Source of the DNA: Acetobacteraceae bacterium
GTDB taxonomy: Bacteria; Pseudomonadota; Alphaproteobacteria; Acetobacterales; Acetobacteraceae
Assembly (NCBI GenBank): GCA_947476855.1
Contig: CANJSR010000160.1
Coordinates: 1-9,841 of the forward strand
Length of the DNA: 9,841 bases
Direction of reading: 5' to 3'
In this document: piece after piece, positions 1 through 6,079 of the stretch
Numbering within the stretch: the first letter of the stretch is position 1
Layout: each line of letters starts with the position of its first letter
Notes under the pieces: model-generated
The model's input: the letters and a program-made list of their open reading frames with translations, nothing else
Told to the model about the DNA's origin: nothing
The model's database searches: none
Made by a program: the position numbers and the translations under genes

Positions 1-29
1 GAAAGGATCATCGGACGAATCATCATCAT
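1..29 (-). CDS. possible start of a fifth gene in the lipoprotein operon (partial, runs off the window)
   Basis: On the minus strand an ATG at 29-27 overlaps the TGA stop (28-26) of the preceding lipoprotein gene in an ATGA arrangement. The frame stays open to the window edge and reads MMMIRPMIL. A short Met-rich start with one arginine followed by hydrophobic residues could begin a signal peptide, as in the other operon members, and the other junctions in this operon are equally tight. Only nine codons are visible and three consecutive ATG codons make the exact start ambiguous, so no function can be assigned. It may also be chance. Confidence 0.3.
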
Positions 30-490
30 ATCTCGTGAGCAGTCAGGAATGCTGACTGCGCTAGTTTCTCGAAGAAGCCTTGGTACAGCTCAGGATCGGT
101 CAAAGTCTCTCCGACTGCTAACATCGCACCGGGGCGAGGGGTGATACGTTGAAAGGTCACTCTGACGATTGTGCCCGAGCCGCCGGATGCGAGCCGCAAT
201 GTGACCTGAGCGCGAATCCGAGCGTTCACGAATTTTGATGCGACAATCACTCCGTGCGACGGTTGGGTCTCCTCGATAGTGAACCCGATATCTTGCAGTG
301 TTCCAACTGCCGCCTGCAGCATGAATGTCTGGTCAGCGGTATCAAACCGACGTGACTGCCGAACGCGCGACTCGAGTGCTGTTGCGGCCGGCGCAAAAGC
401 TCCGGCTTGTTGCTCAGCGGTAGGCGCGCAACCAACAACCAGGGTCAACAAGCCGCAGAAAGCAGTTCGCCGTCGGAGCCTCTGGCTCAT
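26..490 (-). CDS. putative lipoprotein, paralog 3 of the operon
   Basis: The product is 154 aa with a lipoprotein signal peptide: a basic N-terminus (RLRRR), a hydrophobic stretch and a lipobox LVVGC with Cys21 as the acylation site. Residue +2 is Ala, not Asp, so by the E. coli Lol rule it would go to the outer membrane. The mature part shares three blocks with the operon's first gene: LQDIGFTIEET (residues 65-75), HGVIVASK (79-86) and a C-terminal PELYQGFFEKL (133-143). A predicted beta-rich middle (QVTLRL, IVRVTFQRI) lies between them. Its start overlaps the stop of the upstream BamE-like gene by 1 nt (TAATG), which implies translational coupling. I cannot name the family; function unknown. 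The lipoprotein call is strong, the role is not. Confidence 0.8.
   Translation of the reverse strand: MSQRLRRRTAFCGLLTLVVGCAPTAEQQAGAFAPAATALESRVRQSRRFDTADQTFMLQAAVGTLQDIGFTIEETQPSHGVIVASKFVNARIRAQVTLRLASGGSGTIVRVTFQRITPRPGAMLAVGETLTDPELYQGFFEKLAQSAFLTAHEI
39..59. other. 7-bp perfect inverted repeat near the 3' end of the lipoprotein gene
   Basis: GCAGTCA (39-45) and TGACTGC (53-59) form a perfect 7-bp stem with a 7-nt loop inside the last codons of the lipoprotein gene ending at 26. No T-tract follows on the minus strand, so it is not a classical terminator. It could be an mRNA-stability hairpin at the gene junction or coincidence. Confidence 0.3.
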
Positions 491-909
491 TAGAAGCTAC
501 TGGAACGATATGAGAAATCGCGAACCTCGCCAGAGCTATTGAAGCGAATGATGACGGTCAGCGTGCGCTGCGTTGATTGGGTAGCGCCCGCCTGGCTGGT
601 GGCGCCGGCTAGAAACAACGCATTCACGCCGCCGCTGGACGACGAGTACACACGCTCGGAACTCATGCGATCATAAACCCATGTCTCGCGGCGTTGGTCG
701 TCGCTGGTTACAATGTTAGGTGATCCTAGAACGCCAATGACGTCAGCGCCGCTCATGCCAACGCGAATTTCGCGTTGTACTGTACCGAGCGTCATTTTGC
801 TCTGCACATCTCGGCCAGCCGCAACGTCTCGCGCATGTTCGCTTGCAGGCACGCACCCGGGAAGGTTCATTAGCATCCCGACTAGTGGCAGCACGGCATA
901 GGGCTTCAT
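490..909 (-). CDS. BamE/SmpA-like outer-membrane lipoprotein
   Basis: The product is 139 aa with a signal peptide ending in a lipobox-like NLPGC (Cys19), +2 residue Val. The mature part resembles the SmpA/OmlA (BamE-like) fold: an initial helix-strand segment with IRVGMSGADVIGVLGSPNIV (48-67), then an aromatic ETWVYD (75-80) and a final strand pair TLTVIIRFNSSGEVRDFSY (116-134). The GMS-x-x-DV-x-x-x-LG-x-P pattern is characteristic of this superfamily. A serine/glycine/alanine-rich loop (88-114) separates the two halves. This is probably not the housekeeping BamE of the BAM complex but one of the many uncharacterised small lipoproteins of that fold. The start overlaps the upstream stop by 4 nt (ATGA) and the stop overlaps the next start by 1 nt, placing it third in a coupled operon with three paralogous lipoproteins. 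Confidence 0.8.
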   Translation of the reverse strand: MKPYAVLPLVGMLMNLPGCVPASEHARDVAAGRDVQSKMTLGTVQREIRVGMSGADVIGVLGSPNIVTSDDQRRETWVYDRMSSERVYSSSSGGVNALFLAGATSQAGATQSTQRTLTVIIRFNSSGEVRDFSYRSSSF

Positions 910-1457
910 GGGGCTTTTGTTCCTGTTGGCGGGGTGGTCGCGGACGGGCGGGTCGACGTGGCCGCCGCCGCCTGCCGCGCCTTGGCAGTATTAAGTTCTG
1001 CTACTGGTTGGACCGGCTCGGGAGCAACCAAGTCTTCCGGGACGGCAACCAGTTGTCTGTGCATCGTAGCACCGAGTGGAGCAAAAAAATTGAGATCATA
1101 AAATTGAGGTGAGTCGACCTGCGCCTCTTCTCGCATTGCGATGATCGTTGCGTTTGCCCTTACCACCGATTGGTTACCGGGACGTGGTTGCACGACGACT
1201 GCCATGCGGAGAGCTACCTGACGAGTGGCCGAAACTGTCCCCGCTCCAGGTTCGGCTTTGGTGATCCGATAGCCTAGGTCATGAAGTGTGGCCACGACAC
1301 CACGCATCACAACGTCTGGTTCACCTGGCACCAAACGCGTCTGCGCACTGCGCAACTCCACGGCGCTCTTTTTGCTTGGCACGAACGTGAGAGCTGGGTC
1401 GGGCGCTACACAGCCGGCCAAAAATGCAATCAAGCCCAGGATCGGTAGAGTGCGCAT
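906..1457 (-). CDS. putative lipoprotein, paralog 2 of the operon, Ala/Pro/Thr-rich tail
   Basis: The frame is open from 1586, but the start is placed at 1457. From there the protein begins MRTLPILGLIAFLAGC, a compact lipoprotein signal peptide with lipobox FLAGC (Cys16, +2 Val), and the start sits 4 nt after the upstream stop with an AAGGTG/GAGGG purine stretch just before it. The 183-aa product shows a diverged version of the block shared with its neighbours: ATLHDLGYRITKAEPGAGTV (56-75), then SPQFYDLNFFAPL (116-128), corresponding to the PE-x-x-QGFF motif. The last 30 residues or so are low-complexity (Ala, Thr, Pro, Ser) and probably disordered, perhaps reaching into periplasm or peptidoglycan. 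Its stop overlaps the BamE-like start by 4 nt. Family not recognised; function unknown. Confidence 0.78.
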   Translation of the reverse strand: MRTLPILGLIAFLAGCVAPDPALTFVPSKKSAVELRSAQTRLVPGEPDVVMRGVVATLHDLGYRITKAEPGAGTVSATRQVALRMAVVVQPRPGNQSVVRANATIIAMREEAQVDSPQFYDLNFFAPLGATMHRQLVAVPEDLVAPEPVQPVAELNTAKARQAAAATSTRPSATTPPTGTKAP

Positions 1458-1461
1458 CACC

Positions 1462-2010
1462 TTAACCCTCACGCACCAAGCCGGTGCGCACTTTGTCAAA
1501 GAAGCCTTGCGAGAATTCTGGCGCCGACAACTCTTCGACGCGGGAGAGGCCCTGCGTATTGGTGACGATGCGTTCGAATGAAACACGCAGAGTTGCCTCT
1601 CCGATGCCGACCTGTTGAGTTGTCAGGGTCGCCCTGATCACCTGGTCCGTGTCCCACACCGGGTTGTAATGAACTCCCAGCAGGGCTAATCCCACGGTCA
1701 AGACAATCTGCCCGGCTACCTCGCCGGCTTCTGTGGCATCTCGATCTTTACTGCCGGCCAGAACGCCATACCGGTGCGTGCTCTCTTCGATCGTAAACCC
1801 GAGGTCCTGGAGCACTTGGGTTGCCTCGACCAACAGCCGCTCCTCAGATTTGACCTGGAACCGTCCGATCTGTCGGTCACGAATTTCCTCTGCATTGCTT
1901 CGCGGCGCGCCGATCTTCAATGCTTCCTTATTGGCCCACTCTGGATCGACGGGTTGACAGCCGGCGAGTGCGAGCCCGAGTAACACTAGACCCAGAGAAG
2001 ATCGGCGCAT
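1462..2010 (-). CDS. putative lipoprotein, paralog 1 and first gene of the operon
   Basis: The product is 182 aa. It begins MRRSSLGLVLLGLALAGC, a textbook lipoprotein signal peptide (lipobox LALAGC, Cys18, +2 Gln, compatible with outer-membrane sorting). A GAGGAAA ribosome-binding site (2021-2015) lies 4 nt before the ATG. The mature region carries VLQDLGFTIEES (67-78), YGVLAGSK (81-88) and PEFSQGFFDKV (164-174), close matches to the operon's last gene. Between these blocks it has an insertion of about 30 residues with a hydrophobic stretch QIVLTVGLALLGVHYN (101-116) that the last gene lacks. This could be a membrane-associated hairpin. It starts the minus-strand operon and is divergent from the VWA gene at 2327. 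No named family recognised. Confidence 0.8.
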   Translation of the reverse strand: MRRSSLGLVLLGLALAGCQPVDPEWANKEALKIGAPRSNAEEIRDRQIGRFQVKSEERLLVEATQVLQDLGFTIEESTHRYGVLAGSKDRDATEAGEVAGQIVLTVGLALLGVHYNPVWDTDQVIRATLTTQQVGIGEATLRVSFERIVTNTQGLSRVEELSAPEFSQGFFDKVRTGLVREG

Positions 2011-2326
2011 CTGGTTTCCTCAAGGACTTGGGAAGTGGCAGAGTTGGCCGTCTCAAAACGAAACCAACAGTAAGATTGACAGAACTTCGGTAACACGAAT
2101 GCAAATTCTGACGCAAGTGCCGGAGGAAGCCACATCGCCTACGACGATCGCTCTTGTCGGTTGATGGGGTGAATGTGGGTCGACGTGACGCACGATCCTC
2201 TTCGCCGCCGAAAGGGTCGTCCTGCGTTGCAGCCACGTGATGACCGTGGTGCCGGACGGGTCTGCGCCATCCCCCCACCAAATTGCCTCGACACCGGCGG
2301 CCGACCCTGCGACGCTCCGCCCACCC
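2011..2326. other. divergent intergenic region with a composition shift
   Basis: These 316 bases separate the minus-strand lipoprotein operon from the plus-strand VWA gene. They should hold both promoters, but I find no convincing pair of boxes. A perfect plus-strand TTGACA (2076-2081) has no good -10 at 16-18 nt. On the minus strand TTGCAT occurs near 2105-2100, again without a clear -10. About 2041-2120 is AT-richer (43% G+C in the line counted), while from about 2190 rightward the sequence is GC-rich like the main chromosome. No believable coding frame, tRNA or att-like repeat was seen. Confidence 0.5.
2015..2021 (-). promoter_or_regulatory. ribosome-binding site of the lipoprotein operon
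   Basis: GAGGAAA on the minus strand, 4 nt before the ATG at 2010, supports that start codon for the first lipoprotein gene. Confidence 0.7.
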
Positions 2327-4435
2327 ATGCGCCCCGATCTCGCCTTCACCGCGCTGCGCTTCGACCCGCTGATCGATCCCCTCCTCATCGGGCTCATCGG
2401 CGCGCTCTCCCTCGCGCTCATCGCGCTCGGCCTGTGGCGCAGGGCCGGGGGAATCTGGCTGCGGGCGCTGTCCTTCGCGGTGCTGATCGGCTGGCTCGCC
2501 GGCCCGCGGCTGGTCCAGGAATCCCGCCATAACCTGAACGACATTGGCCTGCTGGTGGTCGACCAGTCAGCCTCCATGGGCATCGGCGACCGCACCGCGT
2601 TGGCCGAGGCCGCCCGCGCCCGAATCGCCGAACAGGCCGCCCGCTTCCCCGACCTCGAACTCCGCACCGTCCTGGTGCCCGAGGCCGGCAACACCGGCAC
2701 CAACCTGTTCGCCGCGATCGAGCGTGCCCTCGCCGATATCCCCCGCGCCCGCCACGCCGGCACGATCGCCATCACCGACGGTCAGATCCACGACCTGCCC
2801 GCCACCCCGGGCGCCGGCCCGCTGCATGTCCTGATCCCGGCGAGGCGGGAGGAAACCGACCGCCGCATCCGCATCATCGAGGCCCCGGGCTACGGCATCG
2901 TCGGCCAGGCCGTCTCCCTGCGCGTGGTGATCGAGGATCTGGGTGTCCCCGCCGCCGCCAACGCGACCGCCACCCTGACCATCCGCCGCGACGGCGAACC
3001 GCCCCGCGCCGAAAGCGTCCCGGTCGGGCGGGAACGCCAGATCGAAATCCCGATCGCCCGCGCCGGCCCGACGGTCGTGGAACTCGCCGCCAGCCCGTTG
3101 GAGGGGGAGATTTCCCGCCACAACAACCGGCAGGTGATCGAGATCAACGGCGTCCGCGACCGCCTGCGGGTCCTGCTGATCTCCGGCGAACCGCACCCGG
3201 GGGAACGCACGTGGCGGCGTTTGCTCAAGGCCGATCCATCCGTCGACCTGGTGCATTTCACCATTCTCCGCCCGCCGGAGAAGGACGACCTGACACCGCT
3301 GACCGAACTGGCGCTGATCGCTTTTCCGGTGCGCGAGTTGTTCCAGGACAAGATCGGGGAGTTCGACCTGATCATCCTCGACCGGTTCCAGAACCGGGGC
3401 CTGCTGCCGATGCCCTACATGGCCAATATCGCCAACCGGGTCCGCCGCGGCGGGGCGCTGCTGCTGAGCGTCGGGCCGGAGTATTCCGGGCCGGGCAGCC
3501 TGGCCGCCACGCCGCTGGGCCAGGTCCTGCCGGCCGCACCGCTGCGGATGAATGCGGTGATCGAGGGGCGGTTCCTGCCCGAGGTCAGCGACATCGGCCA
3601 GCGCCACCCGGTCACGGAACGCCTCACGGGCGCCAACCCACCGGCCTCCCCCGCCGTCACGGCCGAGACACCGCCGACCTGGGGTCCCTGGTACCGCCGC
3701 ATCCAACCGCTCCAGGCCCGCGGCGATATCCTGATGCAGTCCCCGGATGGGGCGCCGCTGCTGGCGCTGGACCGTGTGGGGGAAGGCCGAGCGGCCTTGT
3801 TGTTGTCGGATCAGATTTGGTTGTGGTCGCGGGGGCATGAGGGGGGCGGGCCGCAGGCCGAACTGCTGCGCCGCATCGCGCACTGGCTGATGCGGGAGCC
3901 GGAGCTTGAGGAAAACGCCCTGACCGCCCGCGTCGTCGACGGCCGCCTGATGCTGGAACGCCGGTCGACCGATCCGGGCGCCGCGACGGTGGTTACCGTT
4001 ACAGATCCCGATGGCGCCACGCGGACGCTGCCGCTGACCCAGGCCTCCCCCGGCCGGATGCGCGCCAGCCTGCCGGCCCCGATGCCGGGTGTCTGGCAGG
4101 CGACGGACGGGACCCTGACCGCCTTTGCCGCGGCGGGCGCGGCGAACCCGATGGAACTCGCCGACCTGCGGGCCACCGCCACGATCCTTGCCCCCCTGGT
4201 CCGCGCCTCCACCGGCGGCACCCAGTGGCTCGGCACCGCCGCCAGCCCCGATCTGCCCGATCTGCGGCGGGTGGAGGGCGGACGTTCGGCCACCGGCGGG
4301 TCCTGGATCGGGTTGGAGAAGCGGCGCGATCACGTCGTCACCGGGGTCTCGGCGCTGACGCTGCTGCCTGGCTGGGTGTCCCTGCCGCTCATGCTGGCCC
4401 TCCTGGTCCTGGCCTGGCGTCGCGAGGGGCGCTGA
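2327..4435 (+). CDS. BatA-like membrane protein with VWA-like and glutamine-amidotransferase-like domains
   Basis: The product is 702 aa. Two N-terminal membrane segments (about 18-38 and 44-63) are followed by a VWA-like domain with MIDAS residues DQSAS (Asp79, Ser81, Ser83), a TGT/TN segment (123-126) and ITDGQ (Asp151). Next come an Ig-like beta region (about 180-275) and a class-I-glutamine-amidotransferase-like Rossmann region (DLIILDRF, 347-354; RRGGALLLSVGP, 373-384) without an evident Cys-His-Glu triad. One C-terminal membrane segment (about 678-697) ends the protein. Proteins of this layout usually sit beside MoxR ATPase, DUF58 and DUF4159 genes, a putative chaperone or envelope-maintenance module. 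Those partners are not directly upstream here. The frame is open back to a GTG at 2237, but ATG 2327 places the first TM segment near the N-terminus as in relatives. No clear SD precedes either start, so the start is uncertain. Confidence 0.82.
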   Translation: MRPDLAFTALRFDPLIDPLLIGLIGALSLALIALGLWRRAGGIWLRALSFAVLIGWLAGPRLVQESRHNLNDIGLLVVDQSASMGIGDRTALAEAARARIAEQAARFPDLELRTVLVPEAGNTGTNLFAAIERALADIPRARHAGTIAITDGQIHDLPATPGAGPLHVLIPARREETDRRIRIIEAPGYGIVGQAVSLRVVIEDLGVPAAANATATLTIRRDGEPPRAESVPVGRERQIEIPIARAGPTVVELAASPLEGEISRHNNRQVIEINGVRDRLRVLLISGEPHPGERTWRRLLKADPSVDLVHFTILRPPEKDDLTPLTELALIAFPVRELFQDKIGEFDLIILDRFQNRGLLPMPYMANIANRVRRGGALLLSVGPEYSGPGSLAATPLGQVLPAAPLRMNAVIEGRFLPEVSDIGQRHPVTERLTGANPPASPAVTAETPPTWGPWYRRIQPLQARGDILMQSPDGAPLLALDRVGEGRAALLLSDQIWLWSRGHEGGGPQAELLRRIAHWLMREPELEENALTARVVDGRLMLERRSTDPGAATVVTVTDPDGATRTLPLTQASPGRMRASLPAPMPGVWQATDGTLTAFAAAGAANPMELADLRATATILAPLVRASTGGTQWLGTAASPDLPDLRRVEGGRSATGGSWIGLEKRRDHVVTGVSALTLLPGWVSLPLMLALLVLAWRREGR

Positions 4436-4447
4436 TACTCGGGTATG

Positions 4448-4462
4448 TTTACGCTTCGTTAA
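4448..4462 (+). promoter_or_regulatory. CtrA-like half-sites upstream of the TPR-glycosyltransferase
   Basis: TTTA (4448-4451), a 7-nt spacer and TTAA (4459-4462) differ by one base from the alphaproteobacterial CtrA consensus TTAA-N7-TTAA, in the 69-bp gap before the TPR gene. A site this short arises easily by chance, although AT-rich words are rare in this GC-rich part. Tentative. Confidence 0.2.
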
Positions 4463-4504
4463 TCTTTCCGCGTGACACTCCGTCCATGGATCGGAGTCCC
4501 ACCC

Positions 4505-6079
4505 ATGCACACGCTTTCTCTGTCGGCTGCTCCCTCAGGCCAGCAATGGTACCAGGCCGAGGCTGTGGCCCGCGCCCGTCTGGCGGCCACGCCGGATGAT
4601 GAGGAGGCGATGCTCATGCTGGGCCTCGCCATCGCGACGGGCGGGGAACCGGAACGTGCGGCGCCGATCCTGGCCGAGGTCGCCCGCCTGCGCCCGGACC
4701 GACCCCATCCGTGCATTGCGCTCGCCGAGGTGCTGGAGCGGGAGGATGCCGACCTGCCGGTCCGGCTGTTTCGCGCATGTGTCCGCCTCGATCTGACCTT
4801 GCGACCCGCCTTCGCCGCATGGCTGGTGGATCACGACGGGGCAGCCGAGGCGCTGGCGGTGTTGCGCGACGTGCTGGAAACCCCCGAAACCCTGCATCTG
4901 GCCGGGATGGCGCTGGCCGACCAGGGTTCATTCGCGGCGGCGGCGGAGCGGTTTTCCCGCCTCGTGGCCCGCGCGCCGGACCGGGCGGGCGGGTGGTCGA
5001 ACCTGGGGATGATGCTGAAGGTCCTGGGCCGGTTTCGGGACGCTATGGCCGCGCATGATCGAGCCCTGGCCCTCGCGCCCGCCGACACCACGTTGCGGAC
5101 AAACCGCGCGGTCACGCTGTTGCAAGCTGGCCGCTGGGCGGAGGCCTGGCCCGACTACGACGCCCGCCTGCGCGCACCCGATCGTCGCGGCCTGCCCTTG
5201 AGTTCCCTGCTGCCGGACCTGGAAACGATCGGCGACCTGACGGGCGTGACGATCCTGGCGACGCATGAGGAAGGGTTCGGCGATACGCTCCATTTCATGC
5301 GCTACCTCCCGCTGCTGGCCCAACGCGGGGCACGGGTCCTGGCGTGGGTGCCAGAGACCCTGTTGCGGGTCGTCAGCCGCCTGCCGGGCGTGACGGCGAT
5401 CGCGGCCGGCGGACCGGTGCCGGCGCATGATTTCCATATCCCGATGTTCAGCCTGCCGCGCGCCTTCGCCAGCACGCCCGCCTCGGTGCCGTCGGCCCCT
5501 TATTTGACGCCCGATCCGGCTTTGGTCGCGGCCTGGGCGGATGCGTTGCCATGGCACGGCTTCCGCGTCGGCATCGTCTGGTCCGGGCAGGCTCGGCCGT
5601 GGCTGCCCGGCTTCACCGCCCTCGACCGGCGGCGCAGTGCCCGCCTGGATGATTTCGCACCTCTGGCGGCGATCCCGGGCGTGACGCTGGTCAGCCTGCA
5701 AGCCGGCGGGGATCGCACCGGCCACCCGAGGCTGCATGACCCGATGCCCCGGGTGCGGGACTTCTCGGACACGGCGGCGATCATCGCCAACCTCGATCTG
5801 GTGGTCAGCGTCGATACATCAGTCGTGCATCTGGCCGGCGCGATGGGCAAGCCGGTGTTCATGCTGGACCGCGTCGACAATTGCTGGCGCTGGTTGCACG
5901 GACGCGCGGACAGCCCGTGGTACCCCTCCCTGACGATCTTCCGGCAGGAGGAAGCGATGGACTGGCTGACCCCGATGCGCCGGGTGACCGCCGCGGTTGC
6001 CGCCCTGGTTGCCTTCAATGCGCCGCCTGAAGCGGCTGGCCGTCCATCCCGGGTGCTGGAACTCGCAGATGCCGCATGA
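4505..6079 (+). CDS. TPR-repeat protein with GT9-like glycosyltransferase domain
   Basis: The product is 524 aa from ATG 4505, chosen because GGAG (4493-4496) lies 8 nt upstream; an in-frame GTG at 4472 is a weaker alternative. The N-terminal half (about 14-215) is helical TPR-like repeats; the clearest is GGWSNLGMMLKVLGRFRDAM (162-181) with AHDRALALAP. The C-terminal half has the two-Rossmann GT-B look of heptosyltransferase-like enzymes: LATHEEGFGDTLHFMRYL (251-268), VGIVWSGQARP (355-365), SVDTSVVHLAGAMGKPVFML (435-454) and a tail WRWLHGRADSPWYPS (461-475). Such TPR-GT proteins are common in alphaproteobacteria and are thought to transfer sugars to cell-surface or protein acceptors. The acceptor here is unknown. 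No signal peptide, so cytoplasmic. Its last 65 bp overlap the convergent phosphatase gene. Confidence 0.85.
   Translation: MHTLSLSAAPSGQQWYQAEAVARARLAATPDDEEAMLMLGLAIATGGEPERAAPILAEVARLRPDRPHPCIALAEVLEREDADLPVRLFRACVRLDLTLRPAFAAWLVDHDGAAEALAVLRDVLETPETLHLAGMALADQGSFAAAAERFSRLVARAPDRAGGWSNLGMMLKVLGRFRDAMAAHDRALALAPADTTLRTNRAVTLLQAGRWAEAWPDYDARLRAPDRRGLPLSSLLPDLETIGDLTGVTILATHEEGFGDTLHFMRYLPLLAQRGARVLAWVPETLLRVVSRLPGVTAIAAGGPVPAHDFHIPMFSLPRAFASTPASVPSAPYLTPDPALVAAWADALPWHGFRVGIVWSGQARPWLPGFTALDRRRSARLDDFAPLAAIPGVTLVSLQAGGDRTGHPRLHDPMPRVRDFSDTAAIIANLDLVVSVDTSVVHLAGAMGKPVFMLDRVDNCWRWLHGRADSPWYPSLTIFRQEEAMDWLTPMRRVTAAVAALVAFNAPPEAAGRPSRVLELADAA

Noticed and set aside
1458..1586. N-terminal extension of the second lipoprotein to 226 aa
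   Set aside because: It would overlap the upstream gene by over 100 bp and bury the lipoprotein signal peptide inside the protein.
2076..2081. Perfect TTGACA as a plus-strand -35 box
   Set aside because: No acceptable -10 hexamer occurs at 16-18 nt (17 nt gives ATGCAA), so a promoter is not supported.
2053..2775. Minus-strand frame spanning the intergenic region and the VWA start
   Set aside because: Low-complexity Arg/Ser/Ala translation; overlaps the real VWA gene in antisense and has no SD.
2567..4510. 647-codon minus-strand open frame opposite the VWA gene
   Set aside because: It is antisense to a gene with clear domains, its translation is low-complexity (Gly/Arg/Gln/Ala-rich) without recognisable motifs, and long antisense frames are expected at this G+C content.
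4928..5737. 269-codon minus-strand frame inside the TPR-glycosyltransferase gene
   Set aside because: Shadow of a well-supported gene; rich in Arg, Gln and His with no motif.
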